A DNA stretch of 64,000 nucleotides, from the NCBI RefSeq assembly GCF_018623055.1, contig NZ_CP076019.1, positions 2,852,001-2,916,000 on the forward strand. The letters are read 5' to 3'. The position numbers were made by a program, and so were the translations under genes. The stretch is from Halorubrum sp. 2020YC2 (lineage in GTDB: Archaea; Halobacteriota; Halobacteria; Halobacteriales; Haloferacaceae). The notes beneath the pieces were generated by a model. That model ran no database searches, was not told the DNA's origin, and was given only the letters and a program-made list of their open reading frames with translations. Positions 1 to 9,047 of this stretch are shown here, piece by piece (positions within the stretch are counted from its first letter, which is position 1; every line of letters begins with the position of its first letter).

Positions 1-37
1 CGACGCTTAAGTAGCTCCGTTCGGAAGTAGACGTACG

Positions 38-466
38 ATGGCGAACGGCAAGTACGCGGCCCGTAAGCTCAAAAAGGACCGGCAGAAGCGCCGCTGGTCC
101 GACTCCGAGTACGCTCGGCGCGAGCGCGGGCTCAAAAAGAAGTCCGACCCCCTGGAGGGTGCCCCGCAGGCGCGCGGCATCGTCCTCGAAAAGGTCGGCA
201 TCGAGGCAAAGCAGCCGAACTCGGCGATCCGAAAGTGCGTTCGGGTTCAGCTTATCAAAAACGGGAAGCAGGTCACCGCGTTCTGTCCCGGCGACGGCGC
301 GATCTCGTTCATCGACGAGCACGACGAGGTCACGATCGCCGGGATCGGCGGCGCGAAGGGTCGCGCGATGGGCGACCTCTCCGGCGTCAACTACAAGGTC
401 GAGAAGGTCAACGGCGTGTCGATGATCGAACTGGTTCGCGGTAACGCGGAGAAGCCGGTCAGATGA
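38..466 (+). CDS. rps12: 30S ribosomal protein S12
   Basis: This is the decoding-centre protein S12 of the small ribosomal subunit. The 142-residue product has the archaeal-length basic N-terminus, the PNSAIRKC segment near residue 66 and the PGDG loop near residue 90, all diagnostic of the family. The ATG at 38 is the natural start because it gives the expected archaeal length. The stop codon overlaps the rps7 start by four bases (ATGA), so the two are probably translationally coupled. It is the usual archaeal str-operon pair; upstream genes lie outside the window. Identification is certain from sequence. Confidence 0.98.
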   Translation: MANGKYAARKLKKDRQKRRWSDSEYARRERGLKKKSDPLEGAPQARGIVLEKVGIEAKQPNSAIRKCVRVQLIKNGKQVTAFCPGDGAISFIDEHDEVTIAGIGGAKGRAMGDLSGVNYKVEKVNGVSMIELVRGNAEKPVR

Positions 467-1116
467 GCGGCGAGGAGACCGAGGCGCCGTCCGAGGAGGA
501 CGTCGCCGCCGAAGAGCCGGATCCGGACGCGCCCGCGTCCAGCGAGGCCGCCAACGAGAACGCCAAGCTGTTCGACGTCTGGGACGTCACCGAGATCGCC
601 TACGAGGACCCCTCGACGAAGCGCTACATGACCGTGACGCCCATCGCGCACACGATGGGTCGCCACGCGTCTAAGCAGTTCAAGAAGTCCGAAATCTCGC
701 TGGTCGAGCGCCTCATCAACCGTCTGATGCAGACGGACGAGAACACGGGCAAGAAACAGCAGGCGACGCGGATCGTTCGCGACGCCTTCGACATCGTCCA
801 CGAGCGGACCGAAGAGAACCCGGCCCAGATCCTCGTGACGGCCGTCGAGAACGCCGCGCCCCGAGAGGAGACGGTCCGCCTGAAGTACGGCGGCATCTCC
901 GTCCCGAAGGCGGTCGATGTCGCGCCCCAGCGCCGCGTCGATCAGGCGCTGCTTTTCATCTCCGACGCCGTCGCCAGCGCGACGTACAAGTCGACGACCT
1001 CGGCCGCCGAGGCGCTCGCGAACGAGCTCACCACGGCCGCGGACTACGACGCCGAGCGCTCGTACTCCATCTCGCAGAAGGAGGAGCGCGAGCGCGTCGC
1101 CGCCGCGGCCCGTTAA
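463..1116 (+). CDS. rps7: 30S ribosomal protein S7
   Basis: Small-subunit head protein S7, 217 residues. The first 45 or so residues form an acidic extension rich in Glu, Asp and Ala, common in haloarchaeal S7. The conserved RNA-binding region ([18 protein letters not shown], then [14 protein letters not shown] and [20 protein letters not shown]) follows. Its ATG sits in the ATGA overlap with rps12. T-rich stretches about 30-50 bases after the stop may end the transcript. EF-2, which follows S7 directly in many archaea, is here about 44 kb away on the same strand. Confidence 0.98.
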   Translation: MSGEETEAPSEEDVAAEEPDPDAPASSEAANENAKLFDVWDVTEIAYEDPSTKRYMTVTPIAHTMGRHASKQFKKSEISLVERLINRLMQTDENTGKKQQATRIVRDAFDIVHERTEENPAQILVTAVENAAPREETVRLKYGGISVPKAVDVAPQRRVDQALLFISDAVASATYKSTTSAAEALANELTTAADYDAERSYSISQKEERERVAAAAR

Positions 1117-1148
1117 CGCCGGTTCCGACGCCGGACCGACCGGACGCG

Positions 1149-1167
1149 TTTTCGCGGTTTTCCGTTT
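1149..1167 (+). terminator. T-rich tracts after rps7
   Basis: Several short T-runs (TTTTCGCGGTTTTCCGTTTT) begin about 30 bases past the rps7 stop. Archaeal intrinsic termination typically uses such U-rich tracts without a required hairpin. This is a plausible end of the rps12-rps7 transcript, with no direct proof. Confidence 0.35.
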
Positions 1168-1267
1168 TGACTCCACCCGCGCAGCGGTGGCGCTGTTTGG
1201 CGTTGAGGTGTGTGGATCGGCTTGGAGGACCCTCGATCGATACCGGGAGTATGTGTATCAATGCGAT

Positions 1268-1600
1268 TGATCGGTAGTTTATAACTGATTGAGTGGTGTC
1301 GCCGTCGGCTGTTTATACGTGATCAACGACGCGGTGAGGATCTCCAAAGCCCCAGCCGCGACGACTCGCGCGGCTTGCTGCGCTCCTCAGTCGCTCGTTC
1401 CACTCGCTCCCTGCGGTGCTTACTGCGCCGGGCTTCGTCTTCGCGGCTGCCCCTTTGAGTCCCACCCGACCACAGCCGCACAGCACCTCACGCCTCCCCA
1501 GCCTCGTCGCTCGCTTCGCTCGCGACTCCCTCGCACCGGCGGTTCGCGCCCTTCGGGCGCTCACCGGGGCGCGCCACCGCCTCATTCATTTATAAGCGAT
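1268..1600 (-). repeat. Structured intergenic repeat element, copy A
   Basis: This is the most diverged of four copies of a hairpin-rich element; strand is given for the orientation whose G-U pairing in copy B suggests transcription. Read on the plus strand it has TATA-like TTTATA motifs (about 1278 and 1311), the CTCCAAAGCCCCAGCC motif at 1341, a stem with arms 1355-1361 and 1441-1447, the conserved core (CCCCTTTGAGTCCCACCC at 1450, then CACCTCACGCCTCCCC at 1485), a second hairpin (GTCGC 1506-1510 with GCGAC 1522-1526), a 6-bp hairpin with loop TTC at 1546-1560, and a final TTTATAA at 1589. It fills the gap between convergent rps7 and aconitase. ORFs through it are Arg-rich and not convincing proteins. 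Confidence 0.8.
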
Positions 1601-1781
1601 TGTCGGCGTCGCTCATGGCTGTTTAAATACTGTACCGTTGCGACCGGTCTGTAACACCCACTCCCGCTCTCGTTCACACCGGAATCGACGACACTCCACC
1701 GATCCACACAACCGCCGCTGAAAGAGCGGACACGTCGAAAAATTCGGGAAGCGAATCGCTGAGTCTCGCGGAACAGCGCGC

Positions 1782-3767
1782 TCAGTCGTCGGCCGGCGCC
1801 GCGCCGGAGCCGTCGTCGGCGTGCTGCTGTTTGACCCACGAGAGCTTGCCGCCGGCCGCGAGGATGTCGCGCTCGCGCTCGGAGGCGTCGAGGTCGGCGG
1901 TGAACTCCCACTCGCCGTTGACGCTCACGGTGAACTCCTCCTGCCCGGAGCGGACGCCCGCGGGCACGTCGTCGACGATCTCGAGGTCGTCGCCCTGGTC
2001 GATCTCCTCGTACGTCTCCTCGTCGATCGCCAGCGGGACGATCCCGAAGTTGAAGAGGTTCGCCTTGTGGATGCGGGCGAAGCTCTGGGCGAACACGGCC
2101 TCGATGCCGAGGTACATCGGACAGAGCGCGGCGTGCTCGCGCGAGGAGCCCTGCCCGTAGTTCTCCCCGGCCACGAGGACGCCGCCGTCGGCGGCGAGCG
2201 CGCGCTCGGCGAACGTGTCGTCGACGCGCGAGAGCGTGAACTCGGAGAGCTTCTCGATGTTCGAGCGGAACTTCAGGATGTCCGCCGTCGCCGGGATGAT
2301 ATGGTCGGTGGTGATGTTGTCCTCCATCTTGAGGAGGGCCTCACCGCCGTCCACGTCGATGTCGTCTTTGAGCGGCACGTCACCGATGTTCGGGCCCTTG
2401 ACGAGGCCGTCGTCGATCGCCTCGTCGGGCGAGATGATGTCGGAGTCGTCCTCACCCATGCCGGGACCGTACTTCGTCCCCATCTCGAAGCCGGGCTCCT
2501 CGAGGTCGCCGAGGTCGTCCGCGAGGTCGCGCGGGTCGACAATCTCGCCGGTGATGGCCGCCGCGGTGGCGACCTCGGGCGAGCAGAGGAAGACGGAGTC
2601 GTCCTCGATGCCCGAGCGGCCCTCGAAGTTGCGGTTGAAGGTGCGCAGCGAGACGGAGTCGGAGGCGGGCACGTGGCCGATACCGATGCACGCGCCGCAG
2701 GTCGCCTCGGAGAAGTTGACGCCGGCCGCCATCATCTCCGCGGTCCAGCCCTCGCGGGCCAGCATCTCGGAGGCCTGCTTGGAGCCGGGCGCGACGATCA
2801 TCTCGGTGCCCTTCGACACCTCGCGGCCCTCCAGCATCTTCGCGCTGGGGAGGATGTCCTCGTAGGCGCCGTTGGTACAGGAGCCGATGATTACCTGCTC
2901 GACGTCGGTGCCCTCGTACTCGCTGACGGGAGCGACGTTGTCGGGCATCGACGGGGCGGCCACGAGCGGCTCGAGCTCGCCGAGGTCGACCTCGATCGTC
3001 TCCGCGTACTCCGCGTCGTCGTCGGGCTGGAGGTCGACGTACTCCTCCTCGCGGTCCTGGCGCGCGAGCCAGTCTTTCGTCTTCTCGTCGGTCGCGAAGA
3101 TCGAGGAGGTGGCGCCGAGCTCGGTGCCGAGGTTCGTGATCGTGGTGCGCTCGGGGATCGAGAGGTTCTCGGCGCCGGGGCCGGTGTACTCGAAGATCTT
3201 CCCGACACCGCCCTTGACGGTCAGCTCGCCGAGGAGGTGGAGCGCGATGTCCTTGGCGGTCGCCCACTCGGGGAGCTCCCCTTCGAGGTGGACGTTGACG
3301 ACTTCCGGCATCTCGACGTAGTAGGGGCCGCCGCCCATCGCGACGGCGATGTCGAGCCCGCCCGCGCCGATCGCGAGCTGACCGAGCCCGCCGGGGGTCG
3401 GCGTGTGCGAGTCGGAGCCGAGCAGCGTCTTGCCGGGCGCCGCGAAGTTCTCCTTGTGGACCTGGTGGCAGATGCCGTTCCCGGGCCGGGAGAAGTACGC
3501 GCCGTAGGTGCCCGCCGCGGAGCGGAGGAAGCGGTGGTCGTCGGTGTTCTTGAAGTCGAACTGGTACGTCTGGTGGTCGCAGTACTGCGCGGCCAGCTCC
3601 GTCTGGACCTCGTCTAAGTCCAGCGCCTCGAACTGGAGCCACACCATCGTTCCCGTCGTGTCCTGCGTCAGCACCTGGTCGATCTCGATGCCGATCTCCT
3701 CGCCGGGCGTCAGCTCGCCCTCGACGAGATGCTCATCGAGGATCTTCTCCGTAATCGTTTGTCCCAT
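1782..3767 (-). CDS. acn: Aconitate hydratase (aconitase)
   Basis: Aconitase interconverts citrate and isocitrate in the citric acid cycle using a [4Fe-4S] cluster. The 661-residue protein has the aconitase signature GSDSHTPTPGG at residues 117-127. The three cluster cysteines are C297 (GSCTNG), C357 and C360 (TCGACIG). The C-terminal swivel domain carries NYGQGSSREH near residue 540. Length fits the short archaeal/mitochondrial-like class rather than the roughly 890-residue bacterial AcnA. The start MGQTITEKIL lies about 25 bases downstream of a TATA-like box, consistent with a nearly leaderless mRNA. It stands alone, convergent with rps7. Confidence 0.97.
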   Translation of the reverse strand: MGQTITEKILDEHLVEGELTPGEEIGIEIDQVLTQDTTGTMVWLQFEALDLDEVQTELAAQYCDHQTYQFDFKNTDDHRFLRSAAGTYGAYFSRPGNGICHQVHKENFAAPGKTLLGSDSHTPTPGGLGQLAIGAGGLDIAVAMGGGPYYVEMPEVVNVHLEGELPEWATAKDIALHLLGELTVKGGVGKIFEYTGPGAENLSIPERTTITNLGTELGATSSIFATDEKTKDWLARQDREEEYVDLQPDDDAEYAETIEVDLGELEPLVAAPSMPDNVAPVSEYEGTDVEQVIIGSCTNGAYEDILPSAKMLEGREVSKGTEMIVAPGSKQASEMLAREGWTAEMMAAGVNFSEATCGACIGIGHVPASDSVSLRTFNRNFEGRSGIEDDSVFLCSPEVATAAAITGEIVDPRDLADDLGDLEEPGFEMGTKYGPGMGEDDSDIISPDEAIDDGLVKGPNIGDVPLKDDIDVDGGEALLKMEDNITTDHIIPATADILKFRSNIEKLSEFTLSRVDDTFAERALAADGGVLVAGENYGQGSSREHAALCPMYLGIEAVFAQSFARIHKANLFNFGIVPLAIDEETYEEIDQGDDLEIVDDVPAGVRSGQEEFTVSVNGEWEFTADLDASERERDILAAGGKLSWVKQQHADDGSGAAPADD

Positions 3768-3791
3768 ATCATCCGCAGATGGCTCTCCCGT

Positions 3792-3801
3792 GGATATAAA
3801 A
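3792..3801 (-). promoter_or_regulatory. TATA-like box upstream of aconitase
   Basis: On the minus strand the sequence reads TTTTATATCC about 25-34 bases before the aconitase start. This is the spacing expected of an archaeal TATA box driving a leaderless or near-leaderless transcript. No other regulatory palindrome was noticed in the 276-base gap to the next gene. Confidence 0.5.
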
Positions 3802-4043
3802 CCCGCGAGTTTCCCGAAACATCGACCGTGTTAGATCCCACAACGCGGCAACTTTCGCGGCAATCTCGCCGTGGTGCCACGAGCCGTGAAATACGTAGTC
3901 GTGCCGAGTGTTTTAGGATATTAAGGGCCTGAAACGGCCGTAAACGGACGATTCAGCGTTTACGGCGAGACCGACCGCTTTCCCCGCGACCGGCGCGAGG
4001 CGCGGGCGACACCGTTTAGGCTCGCCCGCGGTTCCGGACGGGC

Positions 4044-4517
4044 ATGTTCGACTCGGGAGCCGCGGTCGCGGCGGCGCTGGAGGCGGCCGGCGCCGACCTC
4101 GACGACGCGCAGCGACAGCCGAACGGCGTCGACCTCACCGTCGACGCGGTGTTCGCACAGACCGAACCCGGCCGGCTCGGGCGCGACGGGAAGCGCGTGG
4201 GCGAGCGGCGGGAGCTGGAGCCGCGGGGCGACTGCTATCGGCTCGAACGCGGGAGCTACGTCGTCCGATACGGCGAGCCGGTGCGGATCCCGGAGGGGCG
4301 GATCGGGTTCGTCCTCCCGCGGTCGACGCTGCTGCGGAACGCCTGTACCCTCGACACCGCGGTCTGGGACGCCGGCTACGAGGGCGTCGGGGAGGGACGG
4401 CTCGACGTGGGCCACCCGATCGAGATCGAGCCGGGCGCCCGCATCGCCCAGCTGGTGCTCGCCGAGGCCGACCACGACGGGACGTACGAGGGCGAGTATC
4501 AGGGCGAGCGGCTCTGA
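4044..4517 (+). CDS. dut: dUTP diphosphatase (dCTP deaminase/dUTPase family)
   Basis: A 157-residue protein of the trimeric dUTPase/dCTP deaminase fold, which keeps uracil out of DNA by hydrolysing dUTP to dUMP. Visible family motifs are QPNGVDLTVD near residue 34, RIGFVLPRSTLLRN near residue 90, DTAVWDAGYEG near residue 108 and the C-terminal GARIAQLVLAEAD. Haloarchaeal members of this size are annotated as dUTPase. A dCTP deaminase role cannot be excluded by eye because the two activities share the fold. It is convergent with the monooxygenase gene downstream. Confidence 0.88.
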   Translation: MFDSGAAVAAALEAAGADLDDAQRQPNGVDLTVDAVFAQTEPGRLGRDGKRVGERRELEPRGDCYRLERGSYVVRYGEPVRIPEGRIGFVLPRSTLLRNACTLDTAVWDAGYEGVGEGRLDVGHPIEIEPGARIAQLVLAEADHDGTYEGEYQGERL

Positions 4518-4624
4518 AAGCGGATCTCCGGCTACTCGGTCTCTCCTCGTCCGTCGCTCATCGACGAATGGTCACGTTTCGTGCGCGACGCGGCGACGCG
4601 ACGCTGCGCGGGCGAGTCGTCCAG

Positions 4625-4790
4625 TGTATGAGCGAGTCGCTCAGTAGGTAAAGGAACGAACGGCACGCCCGTGCCGGGAAAAGATGGCACGGGCGTGTCG
4701 TTCTGTAGGTCCCCGCTGACGCTTCGGCCCTCCAAGCGAAGCGTCACCTGAGATAAACGGTGGTAGACACTTAAGCGTGCCGGGGCCGGC
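4625..4790. ncRNA. Hairpin-rich intergenic segment, candidate structured RNA or bidirectional terminator
   Basis: The 374-base gap between two convergent genes holds at least three successive hairpins. One pairs GAGCGA with TCGCTC around 4630-4642. The second has arms 4660-4675 and 4686-4701, 16 bp with one G-U, around a 10-base loop. The third has arms TGACGCTTCG (4717-4726) and CGAAGCGTCA (4737-4746). A TTAAG stretch follows. No open frame of quality crosses it. It could be a non-coding RNA, a two-way terminator or the remnant end of a small transposon; nothing here decides between them. Confidence 0.45.
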
Positions 4791-4891
4791 AGCGCCGTCG
4801 TATTAGATACCGGAAATCCGTTCACAACAGCTCGATAACAGGATCGAAAACCGCCCGACGCCGACTTGACGGCCATCGGATCCGACTCCCC

Positions 4892-6256
4892 CTACTGCCG
4901 AGCGGGGTGGTCGGCGCGGAGCCGGGACTGCCCCTCGCCGAGGAGCCGTTCGCGAAGCGTCTCGCCCGGGGGTTCGGCGTCCGCCTCGGGGACCAGCCCG
5001 CGCTCGCGAAGCTCGGGGACGACGAGGTCGACGAAGTCGACGAGCGAGTCGGGGCGGACGACCTCCTTGACGTTGAACCCGTGGACGCCGACCTCCTCGT
5101 GCCAGCGCTGTAGCTCGCCGGCGACGTGTTCCGGCGTGCCGACGATTTTCGGGGAGGTGGTGCCGAGCCCGCAGAACTCCGCGACCTCGCGGACGGTCCA
5201 CTCGCGGTCGGGCTGGGCCTTCGTGAACGCGTTCATCGTCCCCTGGATCGCGTCCGTCTCGATGTGCTCGACCTTCTGGTCGGGGTCGAGCGCCGAGAGG
5301 TCCATGTCGAGGAAGCCGGACAGAAGCGCGAGCGTCGCCTCGACGTCGACGTGCCGCTTGTACTCCTCGTACTTCGCCTCCGCGAGCGCCTGCGTCTCCC
5401 CGACGACCGGCACCACCCCGATGAAGAACCTGAGGCTCTCCGGGTCGCGGCCGGCGTCGGCCGCGCGCGACTTCACGTCCTCCATGTACTCGACGACGCC
5501 GGCCTCGGTCGGCTGGCTGGCGAAGACTGCCTCGGCGTTGCGCGCGGCGAACGACCGCCCGTAGTCCGAGGAGCCGGCCTGATAGACGACCGGCGTGCGC
5601 TGGGGCGACGGCTCGCAGCCGTGCGGGCCGGGCACCGAGAAGTGTTCGCCCTCGTGGTCGATGGCGCGGACCTTCTCCGGGTCGCTGTAGCGGCCGGCCT
5701 CCCGGTCGACCTCGACCGCGTCGTCGTCCCACGACTCCTCCCACAGCTTGTAACAGACGTCGAGGAACTCGTCGGCGCGGTCGTACCGGGTCTCCTTGTC
5801 CATCCGCTCGTCGAGGCCGAGGTTCGCCGCGGCCGACTCCAGGTAGGAGGTGACCACGTTGATCGCGATCCGACCGTCGGTGAGGTGATCGAGCGTCGAG
5901 AACTCCCGGGCGAGCTGGTAGGGGTGGGTGTACGTCGTCGACCGCGTCACCGCGAAGCCGAGGTCGTCGGTGACCTCCGCCATCGCGGGGACGACGAGCT
6001 GCGGGTCGTTCGCGGGGGTCTGGACCGCCTTCTCGACTGCCGTCTCCCGGTCGTCGCCGTACACGTCGTAGATGCCGCGCACGTCCGCGAAGAACACGGC
6101 GTCGAAGCCGCCCCGCTCGGCGGTGCGCGCGACCTCGGTCCAGTACTCGCGGTCGGCGTAGTCCGCCGACCGGTCGCCGGGGTACCGCCACGACCCGGGC
6201 GAGACGTGCTCGACCGAGGACATGGTGAAGAGGTTGAGATGCAGGTGGTCGGACAC
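4892..6256 (-). CDS. LLM-class flavin-dependent monooxygenase (NtaA/SnaA/DszA type)
   Basis: A 454-residue TIM-barrel flavin monooxygenase of the bacterial-luciferase superfamily. These enzymes use reduced flavin from a partner reductase to oxygenate or desulfurise small organic substrates. Family signs are the N-terminal MSDHLHLNLFTM, the RTAERGGFDAVFFAD segment, DHLTDGRIAINVVTSYLESAAANLG near residue 130, the YDRADEF helix, and the AGSSDYGRSFAARNAEAVF strand-helix near residue 225. This matches the nitrilotriacetate/pristinamycin/dibenzothiophene monooxygenase branch. No flavin reductase gene lies beside it, so the substrate cannot be inferred. Confidence 0.9.
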   Translation of the reverse strand: MSDHLHLNLFTMSSVEHVSPGSWRYPGDRSADYADREYWTEVARTAERGGFDAVFFADVRGIYDVYGDDRETAVEKAVQTPANDPQLVVPAMAEVTDDLGFAVTRSTTYTHPYQLAREFSTLDHLTDGRIAINVVTSYLESAAANLGLDERMDKETRYDRADEFLDVCYKLWEESWDDDAVEVDREAGRYSDPEKVRAIDHEGEHFSVPGPHGCEPSPQRTPVVYQAGSSDYGRSFAARNAEAVFASQPTEAGVVEYMEDVKSRAADAGRDPESLRFFIGVVPVVGETQALAEAKYEEYKRHVDVEATLALLSGFLDMDLSALDPDQKVEHIETDAIQGTMNAFTKAQPDREWTVREVAEFCGLGTTSPKIVGTPEHVAGELQRWHEEVGVHGFNVKEVVRPDSLVDFVDLVVPELRERGLVPEADAEPPGETLRERLLGEGQSRLRADHPARQ

Positions 6257-6383
6257 GCGCTCCCGTACGCGTTCCGGGGTAATACGGACACAGAAAGTGG
6301 CGGCACTTGTCGCGGTCGCGGACGGTCGTGGCGACGCGGCGGCGGACCCCGCGGGCGCTCCCGACTCGGTCCGAGAGCGTGCG

Positions 6384-6794
6384 CTACGCCGAGACGGACT
6401 CGGGCGAGGAGACGTACGCCGCGAAGTCGGAGGTGGTGATGATGCCGATCGGTTCGCCGCCGTCGACGACCGGGACGTGGTGGAACCCGTGGTCGAGCAT
6501 CGTCGCGGCGACCGCAGCCACGTCGTCTTGCGCGCCCGCCGTGATCGGGTCGGCGGTCATGTACCGCTCGACGGTCGTCTCGGCTTTCGGCCGGCTCTTC
6601 GCGACGATGTCGACGAAGTCAGTCGAGGTTAAGATTCCGACGAGGCCGCCGTCGTCGCCGTCCACGACCAGCACCGAACTGATGTCGTTGTCCATCAGGA
6701 CCGCGGCCGCGTCCTCGACCAGCGTGTCCGGCGTCACCGTGTGGAGGTCCGTCGACATCAGCCGCGCCACGAACACGTCTTCGATCTCGTCCAT
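6384..6794 (-). CDS. CBS-domain pair protein
   Basis: A 136-residue protein made almost entirely of two CBS motifs, a Bateman module that usually binds adenosyl nucleotides and senses energy or redox state. The first runs from LMSTDLHTVTPDTLVEDAA to GILTSTDFV. The second runs from YMTADPITAGAQDD to GIITTSDFA. I chose MDEIEDVF at 6794 as the start. The longer reading to 6887 adds an implausible Arg-rich leader that overlaps the upstream gene's end. It lies just downstream of, and on the same strand as, the DUF5787-like gene. There is no attached effector domain, so its target is unknown. Confidence 0.9.
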   Translation of the reverse strand: MDEIEDVFVARLMSTDLHTVTPDTLVEDAAAVLMDNDISSVLVVDGDDGGLVGILTSTDFVDIVAKSRPKAETTVERYMTADPITAGAQDDVAAVAATMLDHGFHHVPVVDGGEPIGIITTSDFAAYVSSPESVSA

Positions 6795-6828
6795 ACCCGA
6801 GACACCCGCTCTCGCCGTATAAGCGTTC

Positions 6829-7785
6829 TCACAGATACCGTGAGAGGCCGGACTGCCGGCGCGGCCCGCCCCCGTTCGGGTCCGCAACCCACGCCGTCCG
6901 CTCGTCTCGGAGCCGGTCCCGGTCCGCGTCCGGCGGGTCCGCCGGCTCGAAGGCGGGACACCCGCTCCCGCACTCGCGACCGGGGTCGACCACGCGGTCG
7001 AACTGCGCGCACCGCGGCCGCCCGTCCGCGGTCACCTCCCCGTGTACGCACGCCGGCGGCTCGGGCCGCCACCCCTTCCCGTACGCCCGCTCGGCTATCC
7101 GGCGCCGCTTGCGGGCCTTCGCCTCGGGGCCGACGAGGGCGACGTCGGTGCGGGACGGGCGCTCCTCCGTGATCTCGACCCCCGGCGCGTCCGGGTCGAG
7201 CGGCGTCGGCTCGCGGACCACCTCGCGTTCCCCGGTCTCCGGGTCGAACCGCCAGACGCCGACCGCGTCCGGGATCCGGTTGAGGTGCGCGCGGGTGACG
7301 TAGGAGGCGGTCGCGAGGACGACGCGGTCGAACAGCCCGAGCGCGGCGTCGTAGCGCAGCTGCGCCTGCAGGTCGCCCGGCGTCCCGAGGTCGGGCTTGT
7401 TCTCGACGGCGACGAGGTCGCCGGCCCAGTCGTCCGGGTAGCGCGCGGTCGCGCGAACGACCGGCCGCCCGTTCCGGCGCTCGCGTTCGAGGTAGCCGAC
7501 CTCGACCGCGCGCTCGACCACCGCGGCGGCCCGGTCCGGCCGGAGGTCGAACGCGTCGCTGACCGGCACGGCCTCGCCCGGACCGACGGCGGCCTCGACG
7601 GCGGGGTCGGGAATGCGCTCGGCGCTGATCGCGGCGCGGGCGTCGAAGCCGGGGCCGGGCGAGAGCAGACAGACGTCGACGATGCGGCCCCCGGGCGCCT
7701 CCACGCCCGCGCCGAGCTGCCGGGCGACGACGCGATCGGGGGATTCGAGCGCGGCGCAAAGCGCCAGCTCGAATCGGTACTCCAT
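6829..7785 (-). CDS. Conserved haloarchaeal protein, DUF5787-like
   Basis: A 318-residue protein beginning MEYRFELALCAALE. It resembles the haloarchaeal family I know as DUF5787; the match is from memory and not searched. The middle holds a restriction-nuclease-like segment, DLVAVENKPDLGTPGDLQAQL (residues about 138-158), with an E-x-K, followed by a hydrophobic strand. The C-terminus has a Cys-rich cluster (ACVHG, RCAQF, RECGSGCP) that could bind zinc. I placed the start at 7785 because the longer frame to 8274 is antisense to the next gene. Function unknown. A nuclease-like or nucleic-acid-binding role is only an inference. Confidence 0.75.
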   Translation of the reverse strand: MEYRFELALCAALESPDRVVARQLGAGVEAPGGRIVDVCLLSPGPGFDARAAISAERIPDPAVEAAVGPGEAVPVSDAFDLRPDRAAAVVERAVEVGYLERERRNGRPVVRATARYPDDWAGDLVAVENKPDLGTPGDLQAQLRYDAALGLFDRVVLATASYVTRAHLNRIPDAVGVWRFDPETGEREVVREPTPLDPDAPGVEITEERPSRTDVALVGPEAKARKRRRIAERAYGKGWRPEPPACVHGEVTADGRPRCAQFDRVVDPGRECGSGCPAFEPADPPDADRDRLRDERTAWVADPNGGGPRRQSGLSRYL

Positions 7786-7911
7786 GCGGGAGGATGGGTC
7801 GCGGCGGGCTAAAGCGCGTCGGCGCCGCGGTCGGCCGCTCGCTCGTCTCCCTCCCGGCGAGACGCTCGCCCCTGTCGAAACCGGTATTCCCCGCCGGTCC
7901 CTATCAAGGCC

Positions 7912-8295
7912 ATGCGCCGGGTCACCCGGAACCTCTTCGTCGCCATCGCCTTGGTCGTCGTCGCGCTGCTCGCGCTCGGCGCGCTCCCGAGCTACCTCGG
8001 GAGCGGCGATCCCTACTACCTCACCGTCGAACCGATCGAGACGAACGGCACCGCCGCCGACGTGAACAACGTCTCCGACCGGCGGTACCCGTTCCTGATC
8101 GGCGCGATAGAGAGCGACGACGGGCGATCCGAGGGGTACCAGACCGGCCCCTACGGCATGAAGGAGTGGTTCACGCACACCCCGTTCGACGAGGTGGACG
8201 CGCTCACTCAGCAGGTGCCGAACGCCTCGACGGAGACCGGCGTGCGGGTGCGTCGCGACGGCGAGGTGTACCACGCGGAGGTGGTCCGCTCATGA
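7912..8295 (+). CDS. Membrane-anchored hypothetical protein
   Basis: A 127-residue protein with one N-terminal hydrophobic segment (LFVAIALVVVALLALGALPSYL, residues 8-29) preceded by basic residues, then a polar domain presumably outside the membrane. I do not recognise the family. Its stop overlaps the Nudix gene start by four bases (ATGA), so the two are likely co-transcribed and coupled. The domain contains no cysteine or evident catalytic motif. Codon usage matches neighbouring genes. Confidence 0.8.
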   Translation: MRRVTRNLFVAIALVVVALLALGALPSYLGSGDPYYLTVEPIETNGTAADVNNVSDRRYPFLIGAIESDDGRSEGYQTGPYGMKEWFTHTPFDEVDALTQQVPNASTETGVRVRRDGEVYHAEVVRS

Positions 8296-8939
8296 CGGGC
8301 GAACACGAGGGCGGTGACGCGCCGGACGAAGGGGCCGACCCCGACGCCCCGGGCGCCGACCTCCGCGACCTCCCCGCGTTCTCGGACGGTCGCAACCACT
8401 CGCTGCCGGGCGAGCCGGAGTGGCCGGTGAAGGAGGTCGTCGTCGAGTACGACGAGGGGTGGTTCGTCGGCGGCTACGACCGCGTCGAGCAGCCCGACGG
8501 GACGGAGAAGCAGTACTACTGGGCGGAGCTGTCGCCCGCGACCGTTGTCGTCGCGGTCGCGGACGGGCAGGTGCTGTTCGTCGAGCAGTACCGTCCCACC
8601 GTGCGGAACACGCAGCTGGAGCTTCCCGCGGGGATCGTCGAGTCGGGCGAGTCGTACACCGAGGCGGGCGCGCGCGAACTGGCGGAGGAGACCGGCTTCG
8701 AGCCGTCGTCGACGTCGCTGCTCCAGGAGGTGTGGTGTTCGACGGGCGTGTTGCGGCACACGCGCGGCTACGTGTTCGCGGAGGGACTGGAGCCGGTCGA
8801 CGTCGACCACGACAGCAACGAGTTCCTTGCTCCGCGGGCGGTCCCGGTCGACGAGGCGCTGGAAATCGCGCGCGAGCCGCCGACGAACGACGCGACGCTC
8901 GAAGGGCTCCTGCTCGCGGAGCGCGAAGGGCTGTTGTAG
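8292..8939 (+). CDS. Nudix hydrolase, ADP-sugar/NAD pyrophosphatase-like
   Basis: A 215-residue Nudix enzyme, cleaving a nucleoside diphosphate linked to another moiety. The full Nudix box G-x5-E-x7-REL-x-EE-x-GF runs from G114 to F136. The preceding QLELPAG and following VYCSTGVL-type region (here WCSTGVLRHTRGYVFAEGL) fit the ADP-ribose pyrophosphatase branch. The first 45 residues form an acidic extension. The start at 8292 is taken from the four-base overlap with the membrane protein upstream. The exact substrate is not deducible. Confidence 0.9.
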   Translation: MTGEHEGGDAPDEGADPDAPGADLRDLPAFSDGRNHSLPGEPEWPVKEVVVEYDEGWFVGGYDRVEQPDGTEKQYYWAELSPATVVVAVADGQVLFVEQYRPTVRNTQLELPAGIVESGESYTEAGARELAEETGFEPSSTSLLQEVWCSTGVLRHTRGYVFAEGLEPVDVDHDSNEFLAPRAVPVDEALEIAREPPTNDATLEGLLLAEREGLL

Positions 8940-9047
8940 CCGCTCGCGGTCCCCGTGACCCCTCTCAGGCCCCCGGAGAACCCGACGTACGTCCAGTTCT
9001 CCGCGCCGACGGGGAGGTATTAGTCGCCTCGGCCCCTACGTGTTATC

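Noticed and set aside
1831-3617. Long open frames opposite aconitase
   Set aside because: They lie antisense to a gene with all catalytic cysteines; composition is the usual reverse-frame pattern.
4660-4750. Hairpins as a tRNA gene
   Set aside because: There is no cloverleaf, no anticodon arm geometry and no TTCRA box; the stems are too long.
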